From CAZMYM01 sp964620325 (GTDB lineage: Bacteria; Bipolaricaulota; Bipolaricaulia; UBA7950; UBA9294), in contig CAZUIM010000025.1 of the NCBI GenBank assembly GCA_964620325.1, forward strand, positions 1 to 25,189: a stretch of 25,189 nt of DNA, given 5' to 3'. Under the pieces are notes generated by a model that was not told the origin of the DNA, did not search any database, and saw only the letters and a program-made list of their open reading frames with translations. The position numbers and the translations under genes were made by a program. This document shows positions 1 through 5,641 of the stretch, piece after piece. Numbering within the stretch: position 1 is the stretch's first letter; each line of letters starts with the position of its first letter.

Positions 1-62
1 TCTTCCCATTTGGCTTTGGCGTAGCAGGGAGGTACGAGGAGAACCAGTCTCTACAATGAATT

Positions 63-605
63 CTACTCCTCCACGCTGACCCTGTCGCCCTCCTGTGCCC
101 AAGATCCATATCGCTCCACGAGAATCTCTCTAGCGATGTCTGCTGGACGTACGTAGTCCAGTGGACTGTGCAGGAAGCGGGTGAGCTGCCGTTCCACGGC
201 CGACAGGCTCAGTGTCCTGCGTCCGCTATCGCGCTCCGCAATCAGCTGGTAGTGAAACGCGATCTCGTTGAGGGAGCCAAGCACACTGCGGCTTTCCGTC
301 CGAGCAAGCATGACCGTGTCCAATTCGGCGCATTCTCGCATCGCGATGTCGGTTGGCACGCCGATCATTCGCAGGAGGTTGTACACTCTTGCTGGAAACT
401 CGGTGAACAATCGATCAACCATCTGTGCTGGCACTGCGACACTGAGCAAGGTCCGTTCGTTCGCGAAGACGACGAGCTCACCCGCAACGGTTGGCACCAC
501 GTTGCCATACCAGTTGCCGAGCGCAGCCGTGGCTTGTGGAACGCAATCAACCGGACCGCCGTCAAGCAGCTGCAACAACTTGCGAGTGCATCGCAACGCG
601 ATCAA
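63..605 (-). CDS. DUF6933 family protein of unknown function
   Basis: About 180 aa from a TTG start. Hallmarks seen are an N-terminal IALRCTRKLL, a central LGNWYGN and ERTLLSVAVPA, and RSVLGSLNEIAF near two thirds of the length. I recognise this pattern as DUF6933, whose biochemical role is not known. The TTG at 605 was chosen because an AGAAGGTGG ribosome site lies just upstream and the family consensus begins there; the open frame runs 41 codons further upstream but does not resemble the family. The gene follows mazE-mazF on the same strand after about 90 bp, so it could share their transcript. No signal peptide or membrane segment is visible. The 62 bases beyond the stop show nothing recognisable. 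Confidence 0.75.
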   Translation of the reverse strand: MIALRCTRKLLQLLDGGPVDCVPQATAALGNWYGNVVPTVAGELVVFANERTLLSVAVPAQMVDRLFTEFPARVYNLLRMIGVPTDIAMRECAELDTVMLARTESRSVLGSLNEIAFHYQLIAERDSGRRTLSLSAVERQLTRFLHSPLDYVRPADIAREILVERYGSWAQEGDRVSVEE

Positions 606-696
606 CCGCCACCTTCTTTCTGACCACGCCCAAGCAGGGGCTCGCGGATGGCACTCGAACTGCGCAGTCCTGCATTGGTGACATCCTGGCTGGGCC

Positions 697-1035
697 CTAT
701 TGAGGAGCGAACATCTCGGTAAGCACACACAGCGATCTTTCCAAGGCCTGAGCCGAGACCGTGCCTAGCTCGCGCACGAGACGCCGTCGATCCACAGTCC
801 GAATCTGATCCAGTACGACATGCCCGCTCTTCCCTTGGAACCGGCAACGAACCCGGAACGGGTAGCTGTGGCTTGCCGTGGTCATTGGAGCCACGATGCA
901 GGTTCGCACGTGCTGGTTCAGCTCATCTGGGGAGACCACGACGCACGGGCGAGTCTTCCGGATCTCGCTCCCTTCCGTTGGATCTAAGGACACCAAGTAG
1001 ACGTGTCCGCGTTGCACGCTTCGAACCGTCACCAT
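697..1035 (-). CDS. mazF: MazF/PemK-family toxin, probable mRNA endoribonuclease
   Basis: Small SH3-like toxin of about 112 aa with the family signatures RGHVYLVSLDPTEGSEIRKTRPCVVVS, quoted here as RGHVYLV and GSEIRKTRPCVVVS, then IVAPMTT and VVLDQIRTVDRRRLV. Known family members cleave single-stranded mRNA at short motifs, with the conserved Arg/Thr near the start and in the APMTT strand contributing to the active site. The start overlaps the end of mazE, so translation is coupled. Two in-frame ATGs, at 1041 and 1035, are possible. The 1035 ATG has a GAGG seven bases upstream, while the 1041 ATG is too close to it, so 1035 is preferred. The protein looks intact. Target sequence cannot be predicted. 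Confidence 0.88.
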   Translation of the reverse strand: MVTVRSVQRGHVYLVSLDPTEGSEIRKTRPCVVVSPDELNQHVRTCIVAPMTTASHSYPFRVRCRFQGKSGHVVLDQIRTVDRRRLVRELGTVSAQALERSLCVLTEMFAPQ

Positions 1036-1277
1036 TCCCATTCCTCAAAGTCGAAACGTGTTGGTGTGGGGACATCAAGGAGTTCATCCTCTTGCCGCTC
1101 CGCTAGCAAGACGGCCGCCTCTCTCCACCCGGCGCGAACCGGATCGGAAGGTGAGATGACAAGTTCGCCGTCTCGGACTTCCAAATCCACTTCGTCCACC
1201 AACCCCACCTGCTCAAGCAACGGCTTGGGAAGACGAATCCCCTTAGAATTGCCGATTCTGACGATCTTCGTCTTCAT
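1029..1277 (-). CDS. mazE: MazE/AbrB-type antitoxin
   Basis: 82 aa. The N-terminal swapped-hairpin DNA-binding domain is shown by MKTKIVRIGNSKGIRLPKPL followed by EVDLEVRDGELVISP, typical of MazE/SpoVT-AbrB antitoxins. The C-terminal 30 residues are acidic and end in DFEEWEW, as expected for the flexible tail that blocks the MazF active site. The ATG at 1277 was chosen because GGGAGGTG lies five bases upstream and the family starts there; the longer frame to 1415 would read through the promoter. It is the first gene of the mazE-mazF pair and is probably an autorepressor acting with the toxin at the operator described upstream. Confidence 0.88.
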   Translation of the reverse strand: MKTKIVRIGNSKGIRLPKPLLEQVGLVDEVDLEVRDGELVISPSDPVRAGWREAAVLLAERQEDELLDVPTPTRFDFEEWEW

Positions 1278-1294
1278 GGATGCACCTCCCACGT

Positions 1295-1331
1295 GTAAGT
1301 ACATCGTAAGTACAAACAGCGACCTCGTCAA
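1295..1331 (-). promoter_or_regulatory. mazEF promoter with tandem operator repeats
   Basis: On the minus strand, TTGACG (1331-1326) and TACGAT (1308-1303) are separated by exactly 17 bases, a near-consensus sigma-70 promoter. Two identical octamers, GTAAGTAC on the plus strand at 1295-1302 and 1306-1313, have an 11-base period (one helical turn) and flank or overlap the -10. This is a likely site for MazE or MazE-MazF autorepression. The start codon lies about 20 bases downstream. Confidence 0.72.
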
Positions 1332-1775
1332 GCCGCTCTGGGCTTCGGCATGAATGAGATACACGACAAGGTGCGGACCTGGTGAAGGGAACTGGGCCAC
1401 AAAGACGTCCATCACCAGGCAACCGCTAACGAACGCGTTCTACATTCAGTCCCCCAGGCTCCAAAATGCCCTATTCTTGCGGTTCCTCTAGCAGACATCC
1501 CGCACGGCCTGCGCCTCTCCGGGCCCAGCTAGTCGACGAAGCCTGGATCGATGTCCTGCCTTCCAGGTAGTCACCTGCCCGTCGCATCGGACGGCTTCCA
1601 TCGAAGTGCCGACTCCTGCTATTCTCTCCTGCATCGGTCCGCGCAGCCCCCGTCTGTCGCATCACCCGCCCCGGATTGCACCAGCGATCTGCGAACGACT
1701 TCCTGCCAATGCTCTACTCCAGCTTGCTATCGCCATTACGTCGAAATGCACTTCTGGGCTCCAGTGCAGCTCTCA
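1332..1775. other. Intergenic stretch without a recognisable gene
   Basis: Between the mazEF promoter and the beta-helix gene promoter. Open frames here have no recognisable family features, ribosome sites or composition supporting coding. No tRNA, repeat or transposase remnant is visible. Confidence 0.5.
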
Positions 1776-1784
1776 TGCTAGAAT
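1776..1784 (+). promoter_or_regulatory. Possible extended -10 promoter for the beta-helix gene
   Basis: TGC-TAGAAT forms an extended -10 (TGn plus a five-of-six TATAAT match) about 40 bases before the start codon. No convincing -35 is seen, which extended -10 promoters can tolerate. Confidence 0.4.
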
Positions 1785-1812
1785 GCAGCCAGTTCACCGC
1801 AGCCAGTTCACC
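1785..1812 (+). repeat. Perfect 14-bp tandem duplication in the 5' UTR
   Basis: GCAGCCAGTTCACC occurs twice back to back (1785-1798 and 1799-1812), directly between the presumed -10 and the AAGGGGGG ribosome site of the next gene. It may be a slippage product or a repeated binding site. Confidence 0.9.
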
Positions 1813-1822
1813 AAGGGGGGCT

Positions 1823-3139
1823 ATGTTGCATAGAACGCGATTCCTCGCAGTGATGCTGTCGGCGTTTCTGCTTGTGACCGTCGTCGTCCTCGGTGAGGAC
1901 GAATCCGAGTGCACGGTCTACGTGCAGCCAGGCGAGTCCATTCAGACGGCCATTGACACAGCGCCCGTTGGAGCCGTGATCTGCGTCGGCGAGGGCGAGT
2001 GGCAAGAGGATCTGGTCATACAGAAAGCTCTTACACTGAAGGGGGCAGGCTCGGGGAAGACCATCATCCACGGCACAGGAGAGGCCATAGACGTCGTGGC
2101 AATCTACTGCCTCGATGCCGAGCCATCCGCCGATGTGCACGTGCAGATCGGTGGGTTCTCGATCACAGGAGAAGGCTCTCGTGCAGGAATCGCCGTGGAC
2201 ACAGCAATCCGAACAACTGTTACGGGCTGCAGCGTGCAGGGCAACGGCTTTGGGTTCTTCCTTCAGGGCGATTCCGCCACCGAGATTCGAAGCTGCACAC
2301 TCTCGGCGAACCACGGGGGGGTCATTGGTCTGGACTCCGCGGAGGCAACCATCACGGGCGCGGTTGTCTCAGGGAACGCCACAGTTGGCATAGACTTCGG
2401 ACACTCGGCGAAAGCGACCATCTCCGACTCCTCGCTCTCTGAGAACGGATGGGCCGGCGTGTCGCTTGGCGGCTCGGCACAGGCTAGTGTCTCTTCCACA
2501 GCAATTGCATCCAACGGCAGAAACGGCCTGCTACTCAAGGGTACCTCTCAGGCAACGTTCGCCGATTGTGACGTTACGGAGAACGGATTCGACTACGCGG
2601 AGAAGGGAAGGCACGATACGCAGGCAATCGGTCTCGACGAAGAGGCCGAGGCATCGTTCACTAGCTGCACCGTCTCGGGGAACGTCACGGACGGCATTAA
2701 CCTAACTGGCAACGCCCAAGCGGAGATTGCCGAGTCGACGATCTCGGGGAACGGCCGTATCGGCATTTGGCTCTTCGACACGGCGCGGGCGACGCTCGAC
2801 GATTGCACCATCTCGGATCATCCGTCAGCGGGCATTGATGCCAGGGACGAGACAAGCGTCGAGATCGAAGGCTGCACAATCAGTGACAATTTCGAGGGTG
2901 TAGCGCTTTGGGGCTCCCCATACGCCGTCATCGAGCAGAGCACGATTCGACGGAGCCAAGGTCAGGGGGTTAGCGCTAGAGGGACGGATGGTGAGATCGA
3001 GGGGTTCGCGGGGTACGTCACTGGATGGGGCAACGTGGTCGTTGACAACGCGGCGCCTTTGCCCTGCAATCCCTGCTGGCCGCAGTACCTCTGTTTTCTT
3101 GAGTCCGAGGAGGGTGGTGAACTCGACAAACGGGAGTAG
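1823..3139 (+). CDS. Secreted right-handed parallel beta-helix protein
   Basis: 438 aa. Residues 1-24 are a signal peptide (basic MLHRTR, then a long hydrophobic run). The mature N-terminus has CTVYVQPGESIQTAID and KALTLKGAG, the usual opening of NosD/DUF1565-type beta-helices. It is followed by about twelve short rungs of the form SGNxxxGIxLxGxAxAxI, each ending in a Cys- or Ser-rich turn such as SSCTLS or TSCTVS. The C-terminus has a Cys cluster (CNPCWPQYLC) and a charged tail. The ATG at 1823 was chosen because of the upstream AAGGGGGG and the signal peptide. Such proteins act outside the cytoplasm, often binding or cleaving polysaccharides, but no catalytic residues of a known lyase are recognisable. 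Base composition is less GC-rich than genes beyond 3.7 kb, consistent with acquisition. Confidence 0.8.
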   Translation: MLHRTRFLAVMLSAFLLVTVVVLGEDESECTVYVQPGESIQTAIDTAPVGAVICVGEGEWQEDLVIQKALTLKGAGSGKTIIHGTGEAIDVVAIYCLDAEPSADVHVQIGGFSITGEGSRAGIAVDTAIRTTVTGCSVQGNGFGFFLQGDSATEIRSCTLSANHGGVIGLDSAEATITGAVVSGNATVGIDFGHSAKATISDSSLSENGWAGVSLGGSAQASVSSTAIASNGRNGLLLKGTSQATFADCDVTENGFDYAEKGRHDTQAIGLDEEAEASFTSCTVSGNVTDGINLTGNAQAEIAESTISGNGRIGIWLFDTARATLDDCTISDHPSAGIDARDETSVEIEGCTISDNFEGVALWGSPYAVIEQSTIRRSQGQGVSARGTDGEIEGFAGYVTGWGNVVVDNAAPLPCNPCWPQYLCFLESEEGGELDKRE

Positions 3140-3321
3140 CAAGGGGTAGCGATGCTCACCTTCGGACGGTGATCGCAATCCGTCCGTGCTTCGTGAGGCC
3201 AGGTGGAGCATAACGTCGGCCCGTAACTAGCTGCGGCACGGGAGGGGCTCTTCCGCCAGTGCGCGCGGATGTGACCATGCCCACCAATAGAACTCCAGCA
3301 TGATGCGCACCTTGGTCTCCA
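3140..3321. other. Intergenic remnant between beta-helix gene and repeat array
   Basis: About 180 bases without a supportable gene. Short minus-strand frames such as one containing MLEFYWWAWSHPRALAEE read like degraded coding sequence, but I cannot assign a family. This segment abuts the outermost tRNA-Arg 3'-end copy and could be an island border. Confidence 0.4.
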
Positions 3322-3603
3322 CCCCCGACAGGATTCGTAACCTGGGCCGTCCAAGCGGTCGGAACGGTCTTGGACGGCTTGTGAGTTTCGCCGTGCGAAA
3401 CTCGGCACGATCGAAGCGTCCGAGAGTACAAACGGGATGGGCACAAAGCCCATCCCGTTTATACCCCCGACAGGATTCGTAACCTGGGCCGTCCAAGCGG
3501 TCGGAACGGTCTTGGACGGCTTGTGAGTTTCGCCGTGCGAAACTCGGCACGATCGAAGCGTCCGAGAGTACAAACGGGATGGGCACAAAGCCCATCCCGT
3601 TTA

Positions 3604-3605
<2 letters not shown>
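3322..3605 (-). repeat. Two identical 142-bp structured repeats carrying the tRNA-Arg 3' end
   Basis: Units 3322-3463 and 3464-3605 appear identical base for base, and a third partial copy is the tRNA-Arg gene itself. Read on the minus strand, each unit has three parts. The first is a 13-bp hairpin, AAACGGGATGGGC with a 5-nt loop (plus 3430-3460 and 3572-3602). The second is an 8-bp hairpin, GAGTTTCG/CGAAACTC (3383-3403). The third, after an ACAA linker, is a hairpin with a 10-bp stem GCCGTCCAAG/CTTGGACGGC and a 13-nt loop (3346-3378). The unit then closes with about 24 nt of the tRNA-Arg 3' end bearing one inserted A in the T-loop. The extra A shows these copies cannot be functional tRNAs. 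No protein is credible here. Confidence 0.9.
3572..3602 (-). terminator. Probable intrinsic terminator after tRNA-Arg
   Basis: A perfect 13-bp stem (GCCCATCCCGTTT arm) with a 5-nt loop begins one base after the tRNA discriminator and is A-rich on one side and T-rich on the other. It would end the rnc-tRNA-Arg transcript. An identical hairpin lies at 3430-3460 in the next repeat unit. Confidence 0.6.
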
Positions 3606-3677
<72 letters not shown>

Positions 3678-3680
3678 GTT

Positions 3681-4373
3681 CTAGAACTCCTCGAGCATCA
3701 AGTATAGCTGCTTCGCGGCGGCCTGTTCGGCCTCCTTCTTGCTTCGACCGCGACCGACACCGCGATGCCCGGCGACGCTGACATTGACGGTGAACTCCTT
3801 CTTGTGTTCCTTCCCCGCCAAATCGACGACGTTGTACGCCGGACGAACGTCGAATTGGCGCTGCGCCGTCTCCTGCAACAGGCTCTTGTAGTCCCCGGTC
3901 GCCGACTGCTCGGCGACGTATCGCCGGATGTCATTGCTCAGGTGTCGAACGACGAACTTGGCGGCGTACGCGTAGCCTCGTTCGAGGTAGAGAACCGCAA
4001 TCAGCGCCTCGAAGGCGTTCCCGAGATTCGTCGGACGGTCTCGGCCTCCGTTCGACTCCTCCCCGCGGCCGAGCCGGATGAACTCGGCGAACCCGAGTTC
4101 GGCCGCCTTCTCGGCCAGAATCGGTCGGCTGACGGCGACCGACTTCGCCTTGGTCAGCCGTCCCTCGTCGGCGTCGGTGTACTCTGTGTACAGGTGCGAC
4201 GTGATCGCAAGATCGATCACCGCGTCTCCGAGGAACTCGAGTCGCTCGTTCGAGCCACGTGGATCCCCGATCTCGTTCACGTAGGAACTGTGAAGAAAAG
4301 CCCTCTCGAGCGCGTCCGGCGCGATCCGGAGGCGAAGTCTCCGCGCAAGCTCTTCGATCGGTTTGTGCGTCAT
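3681..4373 (-). CDS. rnc: Ribonuclease III
   Basis: 230 aa, normal for the family. The nuclease domain covers residues 1-150, with the signature NERLEFLGDAV at 42-52 supplying E43 and D50 (equivalents of E. coli E38 and D45) and the second metal site in GNAFEALIAVLYLE with E122. The position of E. coli D114 is N119, as I believe also occurs in other bacterial RNase III proteins. A double-stranded RNA-binding domain follows (about 161-229: DYKSLLQE, then KKEAEQAAAKQLYLML). It processes rRNA precursors and other double-stranded RNAs in the cytoplasm. The ATG at 4373 follows AGGAAGGA; the longer frame upstream lacks conservation. It is flanked on both sides by tRNA-linked stem-loop arrays transcribed in the same direction, which may be substrates. 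Confidence 0.97.
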   Translation of the reverse strand: MTHKPIEELARRLRLRIAPDALERAFLHSSYVNEIGDPRGSNERLEFLGDAVIDLAITSHLYTEYTDADEGRLTKAKSVAVSRPILAEKAAELGFAEFIRLGRGEESNGGRDRPTNLGNAFEALIAVLYLERGYAYAAKFVVRHLSNDIRRYVAEQSATGDYKSLLQETAQRQFDVRPAYNVVDLAGKEHKKEFTVNVSVAGHRGVGRGRSKKEAEQAAAKQLYLMLEEF

Positions 4374-4438
4374 CGAATCCTTCCTCACGGTGGGCGACCG
4401 AAGGATCGACCGTGTCCCCCGCAATGCCGTTCCTCCCG

Positions 4439-4469
4439 ATTTTACCCGAACGGATCGATTCCCTCGAAA
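4439..4469 (-). promoter_or_regulatory. Possible rnc promoter
   Basis: Minus-strand TAAAAT (4444-4439) is a good -10. The -35 region (TTTCGA or TTCGAG at 4469-4463) is weak, with 18-19 base spacing. This would give an rnc leader of about 60 bases. Confidence 0.4.
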
Positions 4470-4612
4470 CGGCGCGACGACGTCCCCCCGTGCCGCCTCC
4501 GCGGTCGCCGGAGAGACGAGCGACTTCCGATCTGTACAGCGAGGGCTTACGAGCCTTGTGGCCTGAGCTCTTGTCGGGGCAGGAGAATGTGGCAACGACG
4601 ATCAGAAGCAGA
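4470..4612. other. Spacer between rnc promoter region and Gln-linked array
   Basis: About 140 bases with no gene, RNA or further repeat unit recognised. Confidence 0.4.
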
Positions 4613-4999
4613 GGCGGGAGGATGCCCGCTGAAGTGACTGCATGGTTCTTCAGCGGCTTGGGAGTTCGCTGGCGCGAACTCCGTCCTTGACACGGAGGTT
4701 CTCACCCCACGGCCCGAAAAGAAGAGGCCCGCGGGACAGGAGCAACCCAAGACACCGGCAGGAGGATGGCAACTGGAGCCGCTCCCCGGTTCTCCAGTTG
4801 CTTGGGAGTTCGCTGGCGCGAACTCCGTCCTTGACACGGAGGTTCTCACCCCACGGCCCGAAAAGAAGAGGCCCGCGGGACAGGAGCAACCCAAGACACC
4901 GGCAGGAGGATGGCAACTGGAGCCGCTCCCCGGTTCTCCAGTTGCTTGGGAGTTCGCTGGCGCGAACTCCATCCTTGGCACGAAGGATCTCAGCTCACA

Positions 5000-5053
5000 G
5001 CCCTAAGAGAAGAGGCCCGCGGGATGCATCCCTTGGGCCTCTTCTCTTAGGGC
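5000..5053. other. Very stable 19-bp stem-loop inside the Gln-linked array
   Basis: Perfect 19-bp inverted repeat (5000-5018 with 5035-5053; arms begin GCCCTAAGAGAAGAGG). Its 16-nt loop contains the palindrome GGGATGCATCCC. It occupies the same place in its unit as the terminator hairpin next to tRNA-Gln. In the two perfect 144-bp copies one arm has been replaced and the stem is lost. Confidence 0.85.
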
Positions 5054-5152
5054 GGGAGGATGGCCCATGGAGCGAATCGGTCGCTCTCCATGGGCTTGTG
5101 AGTTCGCTTCGCGAACTCTAGTCCTTGTTGCGGAGGTTCTCATCCTCCCAAG

Positions 5153-5193
5153 AGCAGTAGCCGGAGGGACCCAAGGTCCCTCCGGCTACTGCT
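5153..5193 (-). terminator. Strong stem-loop abutting the tRNA-Gln 3' end, possible terminator
   Basis: Perfect 19-bp stem (AGCAGTAGCCGGAGGGACC arm) with a 3-nt loop, one base beyond the tRNA discriminator. No T-run follows, so it may act as a processing or 3'-protecting hairpin rather than a classical terminator. Confidence 0.55.
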
Positions 5194-5194
5194 G

Positions 5195-5265
5195 TTAGGG
5201 CGGGAGGATTCGAACCTCCGATCACGGCTCCAAAGGCCGCTGCCTTACCGCTTGGCTACGCCCTA
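5195..5265 (-). tRNA. tRNA-Gln (anticodon TTG)
   Basis: 71 nt, CCA not encoded. Acceptor stem TAGGGCG/CGCCCTA (U1-A72, a weak first pair as in known tRNA-Gln), D arm GCC/GGC, anticodon stem GCGGC/GCCGT with loop CTTTGGA giving TTG, T arm GGAGG-TTCGAAT-CCTCC, discriminator A. Its first three bases, TAG, are the spoVG stop codon. Its 3' end recurs as fragments in the following array. Confidence 0.95.
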
Positions 5266-5574
5266 GAAAGTAACGTCTTCCGTCGGGATCGTCGCCCGCG
5301 ACTGCTCGGCACCGTCGCCGACCACTTCATGGTACCGCTCGAGGACGGCCCGCTCCAAGACCAGTCGGAAGTCGTTGTCGATCGGATGGGCGGTGTCGCG
5401 AAACTCACCGTTGCGAACCTCCCGACTCGGCATCGCCACAAACAGGGCTTCCTTCCCCTGGATCACCTTGACGCTGTGAACGATGAACACGTCGTCAAAG
5501 ACGACGGAACAGAACGCCTTGAGGTTCCCCTCGTCGCGCATCGGGCGAATCTCTACCTTCGTGATCTTCACCAC
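5263..5574 (-). CDS. spoVG: SpoVG family RNA-binding regulator
   Basis: 103 aa with the family core: an N-terminal strand ITKVEIRPM, then LKAFCSVVFDDVFIVHSVKVI, LFVAMPSREV, GEFRDTAHPI and a C-terminal helix ending ERYHEVVGDG. SpoVG proteins are small site-specific nucleic-acid-binding regulators, first known from Bacillus sporulation but widespread in non-sporulators, so the gene does not imply sporulation. Two adjacent GTG codons (5574 and 5571) could start it. AGTAGG lies three bases before the first and six before the second, so the second may be the true start. The stop codon overlaps tRNA-Gln, and the gene probably shares a transcript with that tRNA from the promoter just upstream. Confidence 0.93.
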   Translation of the reverse strand: MVKITKVEIRPMRDEGNLKAFCSVVFDDVFIVHSVKVIQGKEALFVAMPSREVRNGEFRDTAHPIDNDFRLVLERAVLERYHEVVGDGAEQSRATIPTEDVTF

Positions 5575-5605
5575 GAACCTACTCTCGGTCAGTCAGGCCC
5601 GCGGG

Positions 5606-5634
5606 ATGGTAGCGGAAGAGCAGAGACTCTGCAA
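5606..5634 (-). promoter_or_regulatory. Promoter for spoVG-tRNA-Gln
   Basis: Minus-strand TTGCAG (5634-5629) and TACCAT (5611-5606) with 17-base spacing, placed between the mutS2 stop and the spoVG start. It would drive spoVG, tRNA-Gln and the following array. Confidence 0.6.
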
Positions 5635-5641
5635 TCGCAGT

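Larger units (their letters stand above)
4613..5194 (-). repeat. tRNA-Gln-linked structured repeat array (four units, two perfect 144-bp copies)
   Basis: Copies 4657-4800 and 4801-4944 are identical; 4945-5094 (150 bp) and 5095-5194 are diverged. Every unit has two hairpins. Hairpin A is GGAGTTCGC/GCGAACTCC (4661-4682, 4805-4826, 4949-4970) or GAGTTCGC/GCGAACTC (5100-5118). Hairpin B has a 13-nt loop and stems of different sequence: CCCGCTGAAG/CTTCAGCGGC (4625-4657, outermost pair mismatched), GCAACTGGAG/CTCCAGTTGC (4769-4801 and 4913-4945) and GCCCATGGAG/CTCCATGGGC (5063-5095). Hairpin B is followed (minus strand) by pieces of the tRNA-Gln 3' end: 15 nt at 5047-5061, 11 nt at 4613-4623 and degenerate pieces elsewhere. 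Open frames across the array are repeat artefacts. Confidence 0.9.

Noticed and set aside
3322..3490. Two further tRNA-Arg genes
   Set aside because: Only the 3' portion is present in each copy, with an inserted base in the T-loop region and no acceptor 5' strand, D arm or anticodon arm.
2962..3595. Minus-strand open frames containing a repeated 40-residue peptide
   Set aside because: They arise from the 142-bp hairpin repeats and tRNA-end copies; there are no ribosome sites, and the stems dictate the sequence.
4547..5121. Repeat-rich open frames on both strands over the tRNA-Gln array
   Set aside because: Because 144 is a multiple of three, the tandem units stay open in several frames; the conserved feature is base pairing, not protein.
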